Source: Variovorax paradoxus
Lineage (GTDB): Bacteria; Pseudomonadota; Gammaproteobacteria; Burkholderiales; Burkholderiaceae_C
Assembly (NCBI RefSeq): GCF_018614915.1
Contig: NZ_JAGGNU010000055.1
Location: 124,001-188,000, forward strand
Direction of reading: 5' to 3'
DNA: 64,000 bases
The stretch's first letter is position 1; each line of letters opens with the position of its first letter. The position numbers were made by a program, and so were the translations under genes. Positions 51,597 to 60,455 of this stretch are shown one piece after another. Under the pieces are notes generated by a model. That model was not told the origin of the DNA. It made no database searches and was given only the letters and a program-made list of their open reading frames with translations.

Positions 51597-51615
51597 GGTG
51601 ATGCTGTTTCCTGAG

Positions 51616-51644
51616 TTTGATGCATTTTATTCCCTTTGATGCAT
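51616..51644. promoter_or_regulatory. Direct-repeat operator candidate of vapBC
   Basis: TTTGATGCAT occurs at 51616-51625 and again at 51635-51644, 19 bp apart, nearly two helical turns. It lies 20-48 bp upstream of vapB, where the promoter should be. Ribbon-helix-helix antitoxins bind such paired sites. Confidence 0.5.
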
Positions 51645-51667
51645 GCCGCAAAGGAACAAGGTTCCGG

Positions 51668-52132
51668 CTAGAGAAACCGTTCCAGCAGCTTGCGCGACCC
51701 CCGGTCCAGCGCCTTCACATCCGGGATGCGGAACTGCACGCCGTGCGCGCTCGCGATCAGCAGCGCGCCGCCTTCCAGCCGGCGGATGTCTTCCTCGGCC
51801 TTGAGCACGAAGCTGGTCTCGCCGCGGTCGGTGGCGATGCGCCAGGTGCTGGGCACGCCGAAGCTCGAGACCTTGTGCAGTTTCAACAGCGTGGGCGCGA
51901 AATCGCGCGCAGCCAACTCTTGCGCCAGCAGCGCGCGCGCCTCTTCGGGCAGGTCATCGACCCGGTCGATCCACAGCAGCTCGCGGCCGTCGCTGCCGAC
52001 CAGCGACAGGCCCTCGCCCGGCGCGCTGAGCGGAAAGGCGCGCACCGGCACCACGCCCTCGTGGCGCACATCCTCCGCATCCACCAGCACCAAACGCCCG
52101 AACACATCACGTTCCAACTTGCAGCCCTTCAT
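51668..52132 (-). CDS. DUF1854 protein linked to cyanophycin metabolism
   Basis: 154-residue DUF1854 protein: GRLVLVDAEDVRHEGVVPVRAFPLSAP, the WIDRVDDLPEEARALLAQELA block and VPSTWRIATDRGETSFVLKAEEDIRRL. No signal or membrane segment. DUF1854 genes are found beside an ABC exporter-like protein and cyanophycin synthetases in beta-proteobacteria; the function is unknown. Its ATG overlaps the stop of the ABC gene by 4 bp. Frames running further upstream are the ABC gene out of frame. Confidence 0.85.
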   Translation of the reverse strand: MKGCKLERDVFGRLVLVDAEDVRHEGVVPVRAFPLSAPGEGLSLVGSDGRELLWIDRVDDLPEEARALLAQELAARDFAPTLLKLHKVSSFGVPSTWRIATDRGETSFVLKAEEDIRRLEGGALLIASAHGVQFRIPDVKALDRGSRKLLERFL

Positions 52133-54405
52133 GCGTCCCCCGCCGGATGGGCCGCATGACCGCCGAGTGCCAGGGCAACGCCCGCCCGCTCGGCCGCCGA
52201 GCTCGGGCTTTCGTCGTCGGCCTGGCGCAGCTGCGCCTGGTAGAGCCGCCAGTAGGCGCCCTGTTTTTCCATCAGCGCGTCGTGCGGGCCGACCTCGACG
52301 ATCGCGCCGCGGTCCATCACGACCAGCCGGTCGGCCTTGCGCAAGGTCGAGAGCCGGTGCGCGATCGCGATGGTGGTGCGGCCCTGCACCAGGTTGTCCA
52401 GCGCCTTCTGGATTTCCTTCTCGGTCTCGGTGTCGACCGCCGAGGTGGCCTCGTCGAGGATCAGGATGCGCGGATCGATCAGGAGCGCGCGCGCGATGCT
52501 GATGCGCTGCCGCTCGCCGCCCGAAAGCCCCTGCCCGCGCTCGCCGACCAGCGAGTCGTAGCCGTGCGCGAGCCGCAGGATGAAGTCGTGCGCATGGGCG
52601 GCGCGCGCCGCTGCCACGATCTCCTCGCGCGTGGCCTCGGGCTTGCCGTAGGCGATGTTCTGCGCGATGGTGCCGAAGAACAGGAAGGGCTCCTGCAGCA
52701 CCAGCCCGACGTGGCGCCGGTAGTCGGCCACCGCGAAGCGGCGGATGTCGGTGCCGTCGACCAGGATGGCGCCGTCGGTGACGTCGTAGAAGCGGCAGAT
52801 CAGGTTGACCAGCGTGCTCTTGCCCGAGCCGCTGTGGCCCACCAGGCCGATCATCTCGCCCGGCTCGATCACGAGGTCGAGGTCGCGGATCACGGCACGG
52901 CTGCCGTAGCGGAAACCCACGTCGGCCATCTCGATGCGCCCATGCACCCGCTCGACCTTCACCGGGTTCGCGGGTTCCGGCACGTTGCTCACGTGATCGA
53001 GGATGTCGAAGATGCGCTTGGCGCCGGCCGCCGCCTTCTGCGTCACCGACACGATGCGGCTCATCGAATCGAGCCGCGTGTAGAAGCGCCCGATGTAGGC
53101 GATGAAGGCGGTCAGCACGCCGACCGTGATGCGGCCGCGCGCCACCTGCCAGATGCCGAAGCCCCAGACCACCAGCAGGCCGATCTCGGTCAGCAGCGAG
53201 ACGCTGGGCGTGAACAGCGACCAGGTCTTGTTGAGCTTGTCGTTGACCTGCAGGTTGTAGACGTTGGCGGCGTGGAAGCGGCGCGCCTCGCGCTTTTCCT
53301 GCGCGAAGGCCTTGACCACGCGGATGCCTGGAATGGTGTCGGCCAGCACGTTGGTGACCTCGCTCCAGACGCGGTCGATCTTCTCGAAGCCGGTGCGCAG
53401 CCGGTCGCGCACCACGTGGATCATCCAGGCGATGAAGGGCAGCGGCACCAGCGTGACGACCGCCAGCAGCGGGTTGATCGAGACCAGGATCACCGCGGTC
53501 ATCGCGATCATCAGCACGTCGGTCAGGAAATCGAGTGCATGCAACGAGAGGAAAACGTTGATGCGATCGGTCTCCGAGCCGATGCGCGCCATCAGGTCGC
53601 CGGTGCGCTTGCCGCCGAAGTAATCGAGCGGCAAGGTGAGCAAGTGTTCGTAAGTGGTGGTGCGCAGATCGGCCCCGATGCGTTCCGACACCAGCGCCAG
53701 CAGGTAGGTGCGGGCCCAGCCCAGCCCCCAGCCCGCGAGCGCCGCGGCCAGCAGCGCGCCGAGGAAGGTCGCGACCTTGCCGAAAGCGATCTGCTGCCCG
53801 TTCTGGAACGGGATCAGGATGTCGTCCATCAGCGGGATGGTCAGGTAAGGCGGCACCAGCGTGGCGGCGGTCGAGGCCAGGGTGAGCAGGAAGCCGGCGA
53901 TCAATTGCTTGCGGTAGGGCCGGGCGAAGCGGCCGAGCCGCAGCAGCACCCAGGTGGAGGGCGGAGTCTGGAGCTCGGGTTCGGCCAACGCGGCGTCGTC
54001 CGCGTCGGTGGCCGCGGCTGTCACTTGCGCGACGCCAGCCGCCTGCAGGCCGAACAGCTTCTGCAGCCGCAGCGCCGCGGCCTGGTGGCGCAAGGTATAG
54101 CGCCAGCGCGCGATCCGGCCCCCGGCACCCAGCAGATCGAGGGTGCCGACGCCTGCATGGTCGGCCAGCTGCAGCGCCATGTCCGGCGCGCCGAGCGGCC
54201 ATTCGGCCCAGGCGCCGCCGGAATCGCGGGCCAGGAGGCGCCGATCGGTGAGCGCCAGCAGGCCGGAAGCAAACCGAAGTTCGCTATCGAGGTCAACCGG
54301 CACGGTCGCCAGAACGTTTTCCGCGACTGCGAGCTGGCTTTTCAGAGCTTCTGAAGCCTCTTCTTCTTCGCCCCCCCGGGTGCCGACTGGATCGTGATGT
54401 TGCAT
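52129..54405 (-). CDS. Cyanophycin-associated ABC transporter, permease-ATPase fusion
   Basis: 758-residue half transporter of the MsbA-like exporter class. The first about 160 residues are an unusual extra domain whose core (FASGLLALTDRRLLARDSG) looks like a bacterial PH domain. Then six helices from about 190 to 480 (KQLIAGFLLTLASTAATLVPP to FGIWQVARGRITVGVL), and an ATPase with Walker A GHSGSGKSTLVNL, signature LSGGERQRISIARALL and Walker B ILILDEATSAVD, followed by IAIAHRLSTL. ATG 54405 (MQHHDPVG) suits the divergent layout. Co-transcribed with DUF1854, divergent from the two synthetases. Substrate unknown. Confidence 0.9.
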   Translation of the reverse strand: MQHHDPVGTRGGEEEEASEALKSQLAVAENVLATVPVDLDSELRFASGLLALTDRRLLARDSGGAWAEWPLGAPDMALQLADHAGVGTLDLLGAGGRIARWRYTLRHQAAALRLQKLFGLQAAGVAQVTAAATDADDAALAEPELQTPPSTWVLLRLGRFARPYRKQLIAGFLLTLASTAATLVPPYLTIPLMDDILIPFQNGQQIAFGKVATFLGALLAAALAGWGLGWARTYLLALVSERIGADLRTTTYEHLLTLPLDYFGGKRTGDLMARIGSETDRINVFLSLHALDFLTDVLMIAMTAVILVSINPLLAVVTLVPLPFIAWMIHVVRDRLRTGFEKIDRVWSEVTNVLADTIPGIRVVKAFAQEKREARRFHAANVYNLQVNDKLNKTWSLFTPSVSLLTEIGLLVVWGFGIWQVARGRITVGVLTAFIAYIGRFYTRLDSMSRIVSVTQKAAAGAKRIFDILDHVSNVPEPANPVKVERVHGRIEMADVGFRYGSRAVIRDLDLVIEPGEMIGLVGHSGSGKSTLVNLICRFYDVTDGAILVDGTDIRRFAVADYRRHVGLVLQEPFLFFGTIAQNIAYGKPEATREEIVAAARAAHAHDFILRLAHGYDSLVGERGQGLSGGERQRISIARALLIDPRILILDEATSAVDTETEKEIQKALDNLVQGRTTIAIAHRLSTLRKADRLVVMDRGAIVEVGPHDALMEKQGAYWRLYQAQLRQADDESPSSAAERAGVALALGGHAAHPAGDA

Positions 54406-54532
54406 TGTGTTTCTGTGTCTCTGGCCCGCAGTGGGGCCCTTCATGGCGCCTGCCGGGCGCCGATTCTGACCGATGACCATGGGCGCAATTGATAACAGCG
54501 CCGTGCTCGGCCAAAGCACAACGAACGTTCGC

Positions 54533-56773
54533 ATGACCCGTTTCGACGACATTCGCCTTTTGCGCATCAACTATTTGCGCGGCCCCAACCTCTGGACCTA
54601 CCGCCCCGTGCTGGAAGTCTGGCTCGACCTCGGGGCCCTCGAGGACCACCCCTCCAACAAGATCTCCGGCTTCACCGACCGCCTGACCACGCTGCTGCCG
54701 GCCCTGATCGAGCACCATTGCGGCGTCGGCGAGCGCGGCGGCTTCATCCAGCGCCTGACCGAGGGCACCTGGTCCGGCCACGTGCTGGAACACGTGGTGA
54801 TCGAGCTGCTCAACCTGGCCGGCATGCCGACCGGTTTCGGCCAGACGCGCAGCACCTCCAAGTACGGCGTCTACCGCATGGTGTTCCGCGCCCGCGACGA
54901 GCAGGTCGCCCGCGTCGCCCTGGCGGAGGGCCACCGGCTGCTGATGGCGGCCATCAACGACGACCCCTTCGATGCCGCCGACGTGCAGCGCGCGGTCGAC
55001 GCGGTCAAGGCCAAGGTCGAGGACTGCTACCTCGGCCCGAGCACCGCCTGCATCGTCGGCGCCGCCACCGACCGCGGCATTCCGCACCTGCGGCTCAACA
55101 ACGGCAACCTGGTGCAGCTGGGCTACGGCGCCAACCAGCAGCGCATCTGGACCGCCGAAACCGACTACACCAGCGCGATCGGCGAATCGATCGCCAGCGA
55201 CAAGGAGCTCACCAAGTCGCTCCTGGCCGGCTGCGGCGTGCCCGTGCCCGAGGGCCAAGTGGTGGCCGACGCGCAGGAAGCCTGGGAAGCCGCCGAAGAC
55301 ATCGGCCTGCCGGTGGTGGTCAAGCCCTCGGACGCCAACCACGGCCGCGGCGTCTCGCTCGAGCTCCACACGCGCGAAGAAGTGGAAGCCGCCTTCGCGG
55401 TCGCCGAGCCCGAGGGCAGCGACGTGATGGTCGAGCGCTTCATCCGCGGGCACGAGCACCGCCTGCTGGTGGTCGGCGGCCAAGTCGTCGCTGCCGCGCG
55501 CGGCGAGATCATCACGGTGACCGGCGACGGCGCCTCGACCGTGGCCCAGCTGATCGACAGCCAGCTCAACAGCGACCCGCGGCGCGGCGCGGAAGAAGAA
55601 TTCCCCCTCGACGTGATCGACATCGCGACCGACGCCAAGCTGCAACTCGAACTCAAGCGCCAGGAGCTGGACGCGGCCGCCGTGCCGGCCGCCGGCCGGA
55701 TCGTCACGATCCAGCGCAACGGCAACATGGCCATCGATTGCACGGACCAGGTGCATCCCGAGGTCGCGCACGCGGCCGTGCTGGCGGTCCGGGTGGTGGG
55801 CCTCGACATCGCCGGCGTGGATCTGGTGGCCCAGGACATCGGCCGGCCGCTGGCAGCGCAGGGCGGTGCCATCGTCGAGGTCAACGCCGGCCCCGGTCTC
55901 CTGATGCACCTGAAACCGGCCGTCGGCTCGCCGCGTCCGGTAGGCCGCGCCATCTGCGACCACCTCTTTCCCGACGACGCGCCGGGCCGCATTCCGGTGG
56001 TCGGCGTGGCCGGTTCGCGCGCCACCGCGGTGCTCTCGCGCCTGATCGCATGGTTGGTCGGCCTGGGTGGCCGCCACACCGGCCTGGCCTGCCGCGACGG
56101 CCTGTTCCTCGAGCGCCGCCGCGTCGATGCACGCAACAGCGCCACCTGGGACGCCGGCCGCCGCCTGCTGGTGAACCGCGCCGTGCAGGCCGTCGTCATC
56201 GAAAACGGTGCCGAATCCATCTTGCGCGACGGCCTGGCCTACGACCGCTGCGAGGTCGGCATCGTGACCGATCTCGACGGCGCCGAAGCGCTGGCCGAGT
56301 TCGACATCAGCGACAGCGACCAGATGGTCAAGGTGCTGCGCACGCAGGTCGACGTGGTGCTGCCCGAGGGCACCGCCGTGCTGAACGCGGCGGACATGCG
56401 TGTCGCCGGCCTCGCGCCGCTGTGCGACGGCGATGTGATCCTCTATTCGATCGACCCGCAGGCGGAGGCGCTGGCCAAGCACCAGAGCGCCGGCGGCAAG
56501 GCCGTGCTGGTGCGGCAGGACCGCGTGGTGCTGGCCAACGGCAGCAGCGAGTCCTTCCTGCCCGGGCTGGGCCGGCTCACCATCTGGCGCGCCACGCATG
56601 CCGGCGTCGGCCTCGAGAGCCTGCTGGCCGCGGTCGCCGCGGCCTGGGCCTTGGGCATTCCGCTGAGCCTGATCGGCGCCGGCGTCGAAGCCTTCGAAGC
56701 CGACCTGCAGGCCGCGCTCGCCTCGCTGCAGCTGTCCCAAACCCTGTTCTCGCCCGAAACCCAACTGGCCTGA
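54533..56773 (+). CDS. Cyanophycin synthetase homologue with degenerate Mur-ligase site
   Basis: 746 residues from ATG 54533, where homology begins (FDDIRLLRINYLRGPNLWTYRP); ATG 54473 is possible but has no better ribosome binding site. N-terminal cyanophycin synthetase domain, then an ATP-grasp domain with VVVKPSDANHGRGVSL at about residue 255 and ERFIRGHEHRLLVVGG. The C-terminal Mur-ligase-like domain is short and its P-loop, near residue 490, reads GVAGSRATAVLSRL instead of G-T-N-G-K-T-T; the Lys is lost. This matches CphA-prime or CphA2-type proteins. It may polymerise beta-Asp-Arg dipeptides, assist the full synthetase or be inactive. Confidence 0.88.
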   Translation: MTRFDDIRLLRINYLRGPNLWTYRPVLEVWLDLGALEDHPSNKISGFTDRLTTLLPALIEHHCGVGERGGFIQRLTEGTWSGHVLEHVVIELLNLAGMPTGFGQTRSTSKYGVYRMVFRARDEQVARVALAEGHRLLMAAINDDPFDAADVQRAVDAVKAKVEDCYLGPSTACIVGAATDRGIPHLRLNNGNLVQLGYGANQQRIWTAETDYTSAIGESIASDKELTKSLLAGCGVPVPEGQVVADAQEAWEAAEDIGLPVVVKPSDANHGRGVSLELHTREEVEAAFAVAEPEGSDVMVERFIRGHEHRLLVVGGQVVAAARGEIITVTGDGASTVAQLIDSQLNSDPRRGAEEEFPLDVIDIATDAKLQLELKRQELDAAAVPAAGRIVTIQRNGNMAIDCTDQVHPEVAHAAVLAVRVVGLDIAGVDLVAQDIGRPLAAQGGAIVEVNAGPGLLMHLKPAVGSPRPVGRAICDHLFPDDAPGRIPVVGVAGSRATAVLSRLIAWLVGLGGRHTGLACRDGLFLERRRVDARNSATWDAGRRLLVNRAVQAVVIENGAESILRDGLAYDRCEVGIVTDLDGAEALAEFDISDSDQMVKVLRTQVDVVLPEGTAVLNAADMRVAGLAPLCDGDVILYSIDPQAEALAKHQSAGGKAVLVRQDRVVLANGSSESFLPGLGRLTIWRATHAGVGLESLLAAVAAAWALGIPLSLIGAGVEAFEADLQAALASLQLSQTLFSPETQLA

Positions 56774-56817
56774 CCGGCAGAACCCCAGGTTCGCCGGCGC
56801 CCTACTACCCTGCCGCC

Positions 56818-59385
56818 ATGGAAGTTACCCGCATCCGCGCCCTGCGCGGGCCGAATCTCTGGAGCCGCCACACCTGCATCGAAACGATCGTCAGGTGCAC
56901 GGGCGACGAGACCGTGATCAGCCGCTTGCCCGGCTTCGAAGCCCGCCTGCGCGCGCTGTTCCCCACCATCGGTGAGCTGCACCCGATCGTGCTCGGCCAG
57001 CCGCTCGCGCTGGCCCACGTGCTCGAGAACGCGGCCGTGGCGCTGCAGGCCCAAGCCGGTTGCGCCGTGAACTTCGGCCATACCGCGCGCACCGTCGACG
57101 AAGGCATCTACCAGGTCACCTTCCAGTACAGCGAAGAGCCCGTCGGCCGGCGCGCCCTCGAGCTGGCCGGGCAGCTGATCGCCGCCGCGCAGGCCGGCAC
57201 CGAGTTCGACGCCCACGCCGCCATCACCGAGCTGCGCGACCTCGACGAATCCGAACGCCTCGGCCCGAGCACCGGCTCGATCGTCGATGCGGCCGTGGCA
57301 CGCGGCATCCCCTACCGGCGCCTCACCAGCGGCAGCCTGGTGCAGTTCGGCTGGGGCTCGAAGCAGCGCCGCATCCAGGCCGCCGAGGTCGACAGCACCA
57401 GCGGCGTGGCCGAATCGATCGCACAGGACAAGGAACTCACCAAGCAGCTGCTCAATGCCGCCGGGGTGCCGGTGCCGCTCGGCCGCCCGGTCAGCGACGC
57501 CGACGACGGCTGGGCCGCCGCGCAGGAGATCGGCCTGCCGGTGGTGGTGAAGCCGCAGGACGGCAACCAGGGCAAGGGCGTCACGGTCAACATCACGACG
57601 CGCGAGCAACTGCTCGCCGCCTACGATTCGGCCGCCGCCTACGGCGAGGTGATGGTCGAGAAGTTCCTGCCCGGCTTCGACTTCCGCCTGCTGGTGGTCG
57701 GCGACAAGCTGGTGGCGGCGGCACGGCGCGATCCGCCGCAGGTGATCGGCGACGGCAAGCAGACCGTGCGCCAGCTGGTCGGCCTGGTCAACCAGGACCC
57801 GCGCCGCGGCGAGGGCCACGCGACCTCGCTCACCAAGATCCGGCTAGACGACATCGCCATCGGCCGCCTCGAAGCGCAAGGCCTCGCGCCCGACAGCGTG
57901 CCCGCGCTCGGCCAGCGCGTGGTGCTGCGCAACAACGCCAACCTCTCGACCGGCGGCACGGCCACCGACGTGACCGACACCGTGCATCCCGAGGTCGCGG
58001 CGCGCGCGGTCGACGCCGCCCAGATGGTCGGCCTGCACATCTGCGGCGTCGACATGGTGTGCGAGAACGTGCTGCGCCCGCTCGAGGAACAGCACGGCGG
58101 CGTGGTCGAGGTCAATGCCGCGCCGGGGCTGCGCATGCACATCTCGCCCTCCTTCGGCCGCGGCCGCGCGGTCGGCGAGGCGGTGATGGACACCCTCTTC
58201 GCGCACGGCGACGACGGCCGCATTCCGGTGGTGGCCGTGACCGGCACCAACGGCAAGACCACCACCGCGCGCCTGATCAACCACATGCTCACGTCCAGCG
58301 GCCTGCGCACCGGCATGACCAACACCGACGGCGTCTACGTCGACGGCCGCCAGACCGACAGCGGCGACTGCAGCGGCCCCAAGAGCGCGCGCAACGTGCT
58401 GCTGCACCCGGATGTCGATGCGGCCGTGTTCGAAGTGGCGCGCGGCGGCGTGCTGCGCGAAGGCCTGGGCTTCGACCGCTGCCAGGTGGCGGTGGTGACC
58501 AACATCGGCAGCGGCGACCACCTGGGGCTGAACTACATCACCACGGTCGAAGACCTCGCCGTGCTCAAGCGCGTGGTCGTGCGCAACGTGGCGCCCGGCG
58601 GCCACGCGGTGCTCAACGCGGCCGATCCCAACGTGGCCGCGATGGCCGCCAGCTGCCCCGGCAGCGTGATCTTCTTCACCGCCGACCGCCAGCACCCGGT
58701 GATGGCCACGCACCGCGCGCAGGGCAAGCGCACCGTCTACGTCGACCAGGACACGCTGGTCGCCGCCGAGGGCTCGTGGCGCGAGCGCATTCCGCTGCGC
58801 GACGTGCAGATCACGCGCAACGGCACCATCGGCTTCCAGGTCGACAACGTAATGGCCTCGGTTGCCGCTGCCTGGGCCGTGGGCCTGGACTGGGACACCA
58901 TCCGCAGCGGCCTCGCGAGCTTCAACAACGACGCCGCGGGCGTCCCCGGCCGCTTCAACGTGATGGACTACCGCGGCGCCACCGTGATCGCCGACTACGG
59001 CCACAACACCGACGCCATGCGCGCACTGGTGGCCGCGGTCGATACCATGCCGGCGAAGAAGCGCTCGGTAGTGATCAGCGGCGCCGGCGACCGGCGCGAC
59101 TGCGACATCCGCGACCAGACCGCGATCCTCGGCCAGGCCTTCGACGACGTGATCCTCTACCAGGACGCGGCCCAGCGCGGCCGCGCCGACGGCGAGGTCA
59201 TGGCGCTGCTGCGGCAGGGCCTCGAGGGCGCCCGCCGCACCCGCGCCATCGACGAGATCCGCGGCGAGTTCATCGCCATCGACACCGCGCTCGACCGGCT
59301 CCAGCCCGGCGACCTGTCCCTGATCCTGGTCGACCAGGTCGAGGAAGCGCTCGCTCACCTGGCCAAGCGCATCGCCGCGGGCTGA
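56818..59385 (+). CDS. cphA: Cyanophycin synthetase
   Basis: 855-residue enzyme that makes the Asp-Arg storage polymer cyanophycin. N-terminal domain RIRALRGPNLWSRHT; ATP-grasp domain with VVVKPQDGNQGKGVTVNI near residue 245, which adds Asp; and a Mur-ligase-like domain with an intact P-loop TGTNGKTTTARLINHM near 475 that adds Arg, followed by FEVARGGVLREGLGFDRC and the C-terminal DYGHNTDAMRAL. Both active sites look functional. 44 bp downstream of the degenerate homologue. No cyanophycinase gene is present in the window. Confidence 0.96.
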   Translation: MEVTRIRALRGPNLWSRHTCIETIVRCTGDETVISRLPGFEARLRALFPTIGELHPIVLGQPLALAHVLENAAVALQAQAGCAVNFGHTARTVDEGIYQVTFQYSEEPVGRRALELAGQLIAAAQAGTEFDAHAAITELRDLDESERLGPSTGSIVDAAVARGIPYRRLTSGSLVQFGWGSKQRRIQAAEVDSTSGVAESIAQDKELTKQLLNAAGVPVPLGRPVSDADDGWAAAQEIGLPVVVKPQDGNQGKGVTVNITTREQLLAAYDSAAAYGEVMVEKFLPGFDFRLLVVGDKLVAAARRDPPQVIGDGKQTVRQLVGLVNQDPRRGEGHATSLTKIRLDDIAIGRLEAQGLAPDSVPALGQRVVLRNNANLSTGGTATDVTDTVHPEVAARAVDAAQMVGLHICGVDMVCENVLRPLEEQHGGVVEVNAAPGLRMHISPSFGRGRAVGEAVMDTLFAHGDDGRIPVVAVTGTNGKTTTARLINHMLTSSGLRTGMTNTDGVYVDGRQTDSGDCSGPKSARNVLLHPDVDAAVFEVARGGVLREGLGFDRCQVAVVTNIGSGDHLGLNYITTVEDLAVLKRVVVRNVAPGGHAVLNAADPNVAAMAASCPGSVIFFTADRQHPVMATHRAQGKRTVYVDQDTLVAAEGSWRERIPLRDVQITRNGTIGFQVDNVMASVAAAWAVGLDWDTIRSGLASFNNDAAGVPGRFNVMDYRGATVIADYGHNTDAMRALVAAVDTMPAKKRSVVISGAGDRRDCDIRDQTAILGQAFDDVILYQDAAQRGRADGEVMALLRQGLEGARRTRAIDEIRGEFIAIDTALDRLQPGDLSLILVDQVEEALAHLAKRIAAG

Positions 59386-59556
59386 GCGCGCGCTGCCAGC
59401 GGTTTTCGGGCCGCCCTGCCGGACATGTCCGACACGAAGCTGCGGCGGGTGCAGGCAAGGCGCGAGCCCCGCTGTCCCACAGCCCGCGCCGGCGGCCGTG
59501 AGCACACTGGCTGGTCAGCGGCGCGAATCGCGCCGCCCGAGCCAAGGAGTGATCTC

Positions 59557-60078
59557 ATGAAAACAGCCATTCGTTCGAGCCTTGCCATCCTGTTCGCCGC
59601 GGGCAGCCTGATGGGCGCCTCTTCGGCCATGGCCCAGGCAGCAGGCTCCGATGCCACGCTGCAGCGCGAACGCGCCGTGTGCGACGGCGTCCTGCAAGAT
59701 CGCAACGCCTGCCTGCGCGAAGCCGGCGCTGCACGCTATGAAGCCCGCCGAGGCGGACTGACCAGCGCCGCGCCGATCAACTACGAGCAGAACGCGCTGG
59801 CGCGCTGCAGCCTGCAGCCGCCGACCGAACGCGCCGCTTGCGAGCAACGCGTGATGGGCACCGGCAGGACCACGGTGGACGGCAGCGTGCTGGGTGGCGG
59901 CGTGATCCGCGAAACCGTGACGCCGATCGTGGCGCCGATGCCGATGACGTCCCCGGCACCGATGACGTCCCCGGCACCAATGACGTCGCCAGCACCGATG
60001 ACCGCGCCAGCGCCGATGACCGCGCCGCCGCCGGCCACCATGCCAGCGCCGATGACCGCGCCAACACCGATTCGTTGA
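59557..60078 (+). CDS. Secreted protein with PMTSPA-type repeats, function unknown
   Basis: 173 residues, not recognised. Signal peptide MKTAIRSSLAILFAAGSLMG ends at AMAQAA. The mature part has four Cys (VCDGVLQDRNACLREAG and CSLQPPTERAACEQR), probably two disulfides, in a small helical domain. The C-terminal third is proline-rich, with PMTSPA or PMTAPA repeated about seven times, encoded by near-identical 18-bp units (CCGATGACGTCCCCGGCA and variants at 59940-60070). AAGGAG lies 8 bp before the ATG. Probably periplasmic. Confidence 0.75.
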   Translation: MKTAIRSSLAILFAAGSLMGASSAMAQAAGSDATLQRERAVCDGVLQDRNACLREAGAARYEARRGGLTSAAPINYEQNALARCSLQPPTERAACEQRVMGTGRTTVDGSVLGGGVIRETVTPIVAPMPMTSPAPMTSPAPMTSPAPMTAPAPMTAPPPATMPAPMTAPTPIR

Positions 60079-60174
60079 AACGAAAACCGATGCCCTACTT
60101 TGTCACGCGGCTGTCATAAAACGCCGCGGGGGGCTGGCTATAGTCGTGGGCCGTCAACCAGGAAAGCTCTGCCC

Positions 60175-60426
60175 ATGAACGCCATCAAGGTCGCACGCCG
60201 ATTCATCGAAACGGACCCGGCCAACGAATCGGCCCAGATTCTCGCGCGGCTGGTCCTGGCGCTCGAGTCGGAGCGCAGTTTCGAACTGGTCACGCTCTAC
60301 GATCTCGACTACAAGAGCTTCCAGCTGGCGATGGACATCCTGAAGGAATGGCGCCTCGACCGCTACTACGCCAGCAAGTCGAAGCTCTTCGACCTGTCGC
60401 TGCAGATCAGCGAGATGCCGAGCTGA
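60175..60426 (+). CDS. Small conserved protein of unknown function
   Basis: 83 residues, not recognised as a named domain: MNAIKVARRFIETDPANESAQILARLVLALESER, then ITLYDLDYKSFQLAMDILKEWRLDRYYA-like helices. Hydrophilic, all-helical by look, no signal. A ribosome site (GGAAAG) precedes ATG 60175. It ends 29 bp before the CYTH-CHAD gene and runs in the same direction, so they may be co-transcribed. Confidence 0.65.
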   Translation: MNAIKVARRFIETDPANESAQILARLVLALESERSFELVTLYDLDYKSFQLAMDILKEWRLDRYYASKSKLFDLSLQISEMPS

Positions 60427-60455
60427 TTGCACGCCCGGGGTCGACGCCTGCATCA

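Noticed and set aside
52147..56764. Frames of 735 and 823 codons opposite the ABC transporter and the first cyanophycin synthetase
   Set aside because: Both are antisense to genes with full catalytic motifs; no homology visible.
59420..59431. CGGACATGTCCG palindrome after cphA
   Set aside because: Short, GC-biased, not placed at a promoter; such palindromes are expected by chance in 64 kb.
57060..59501. 813-codon frame overlapping cphA on the same strand
   Set aside because: Arg/Pro/Gly-rich out-of-frame reading of cphA; no start signal.
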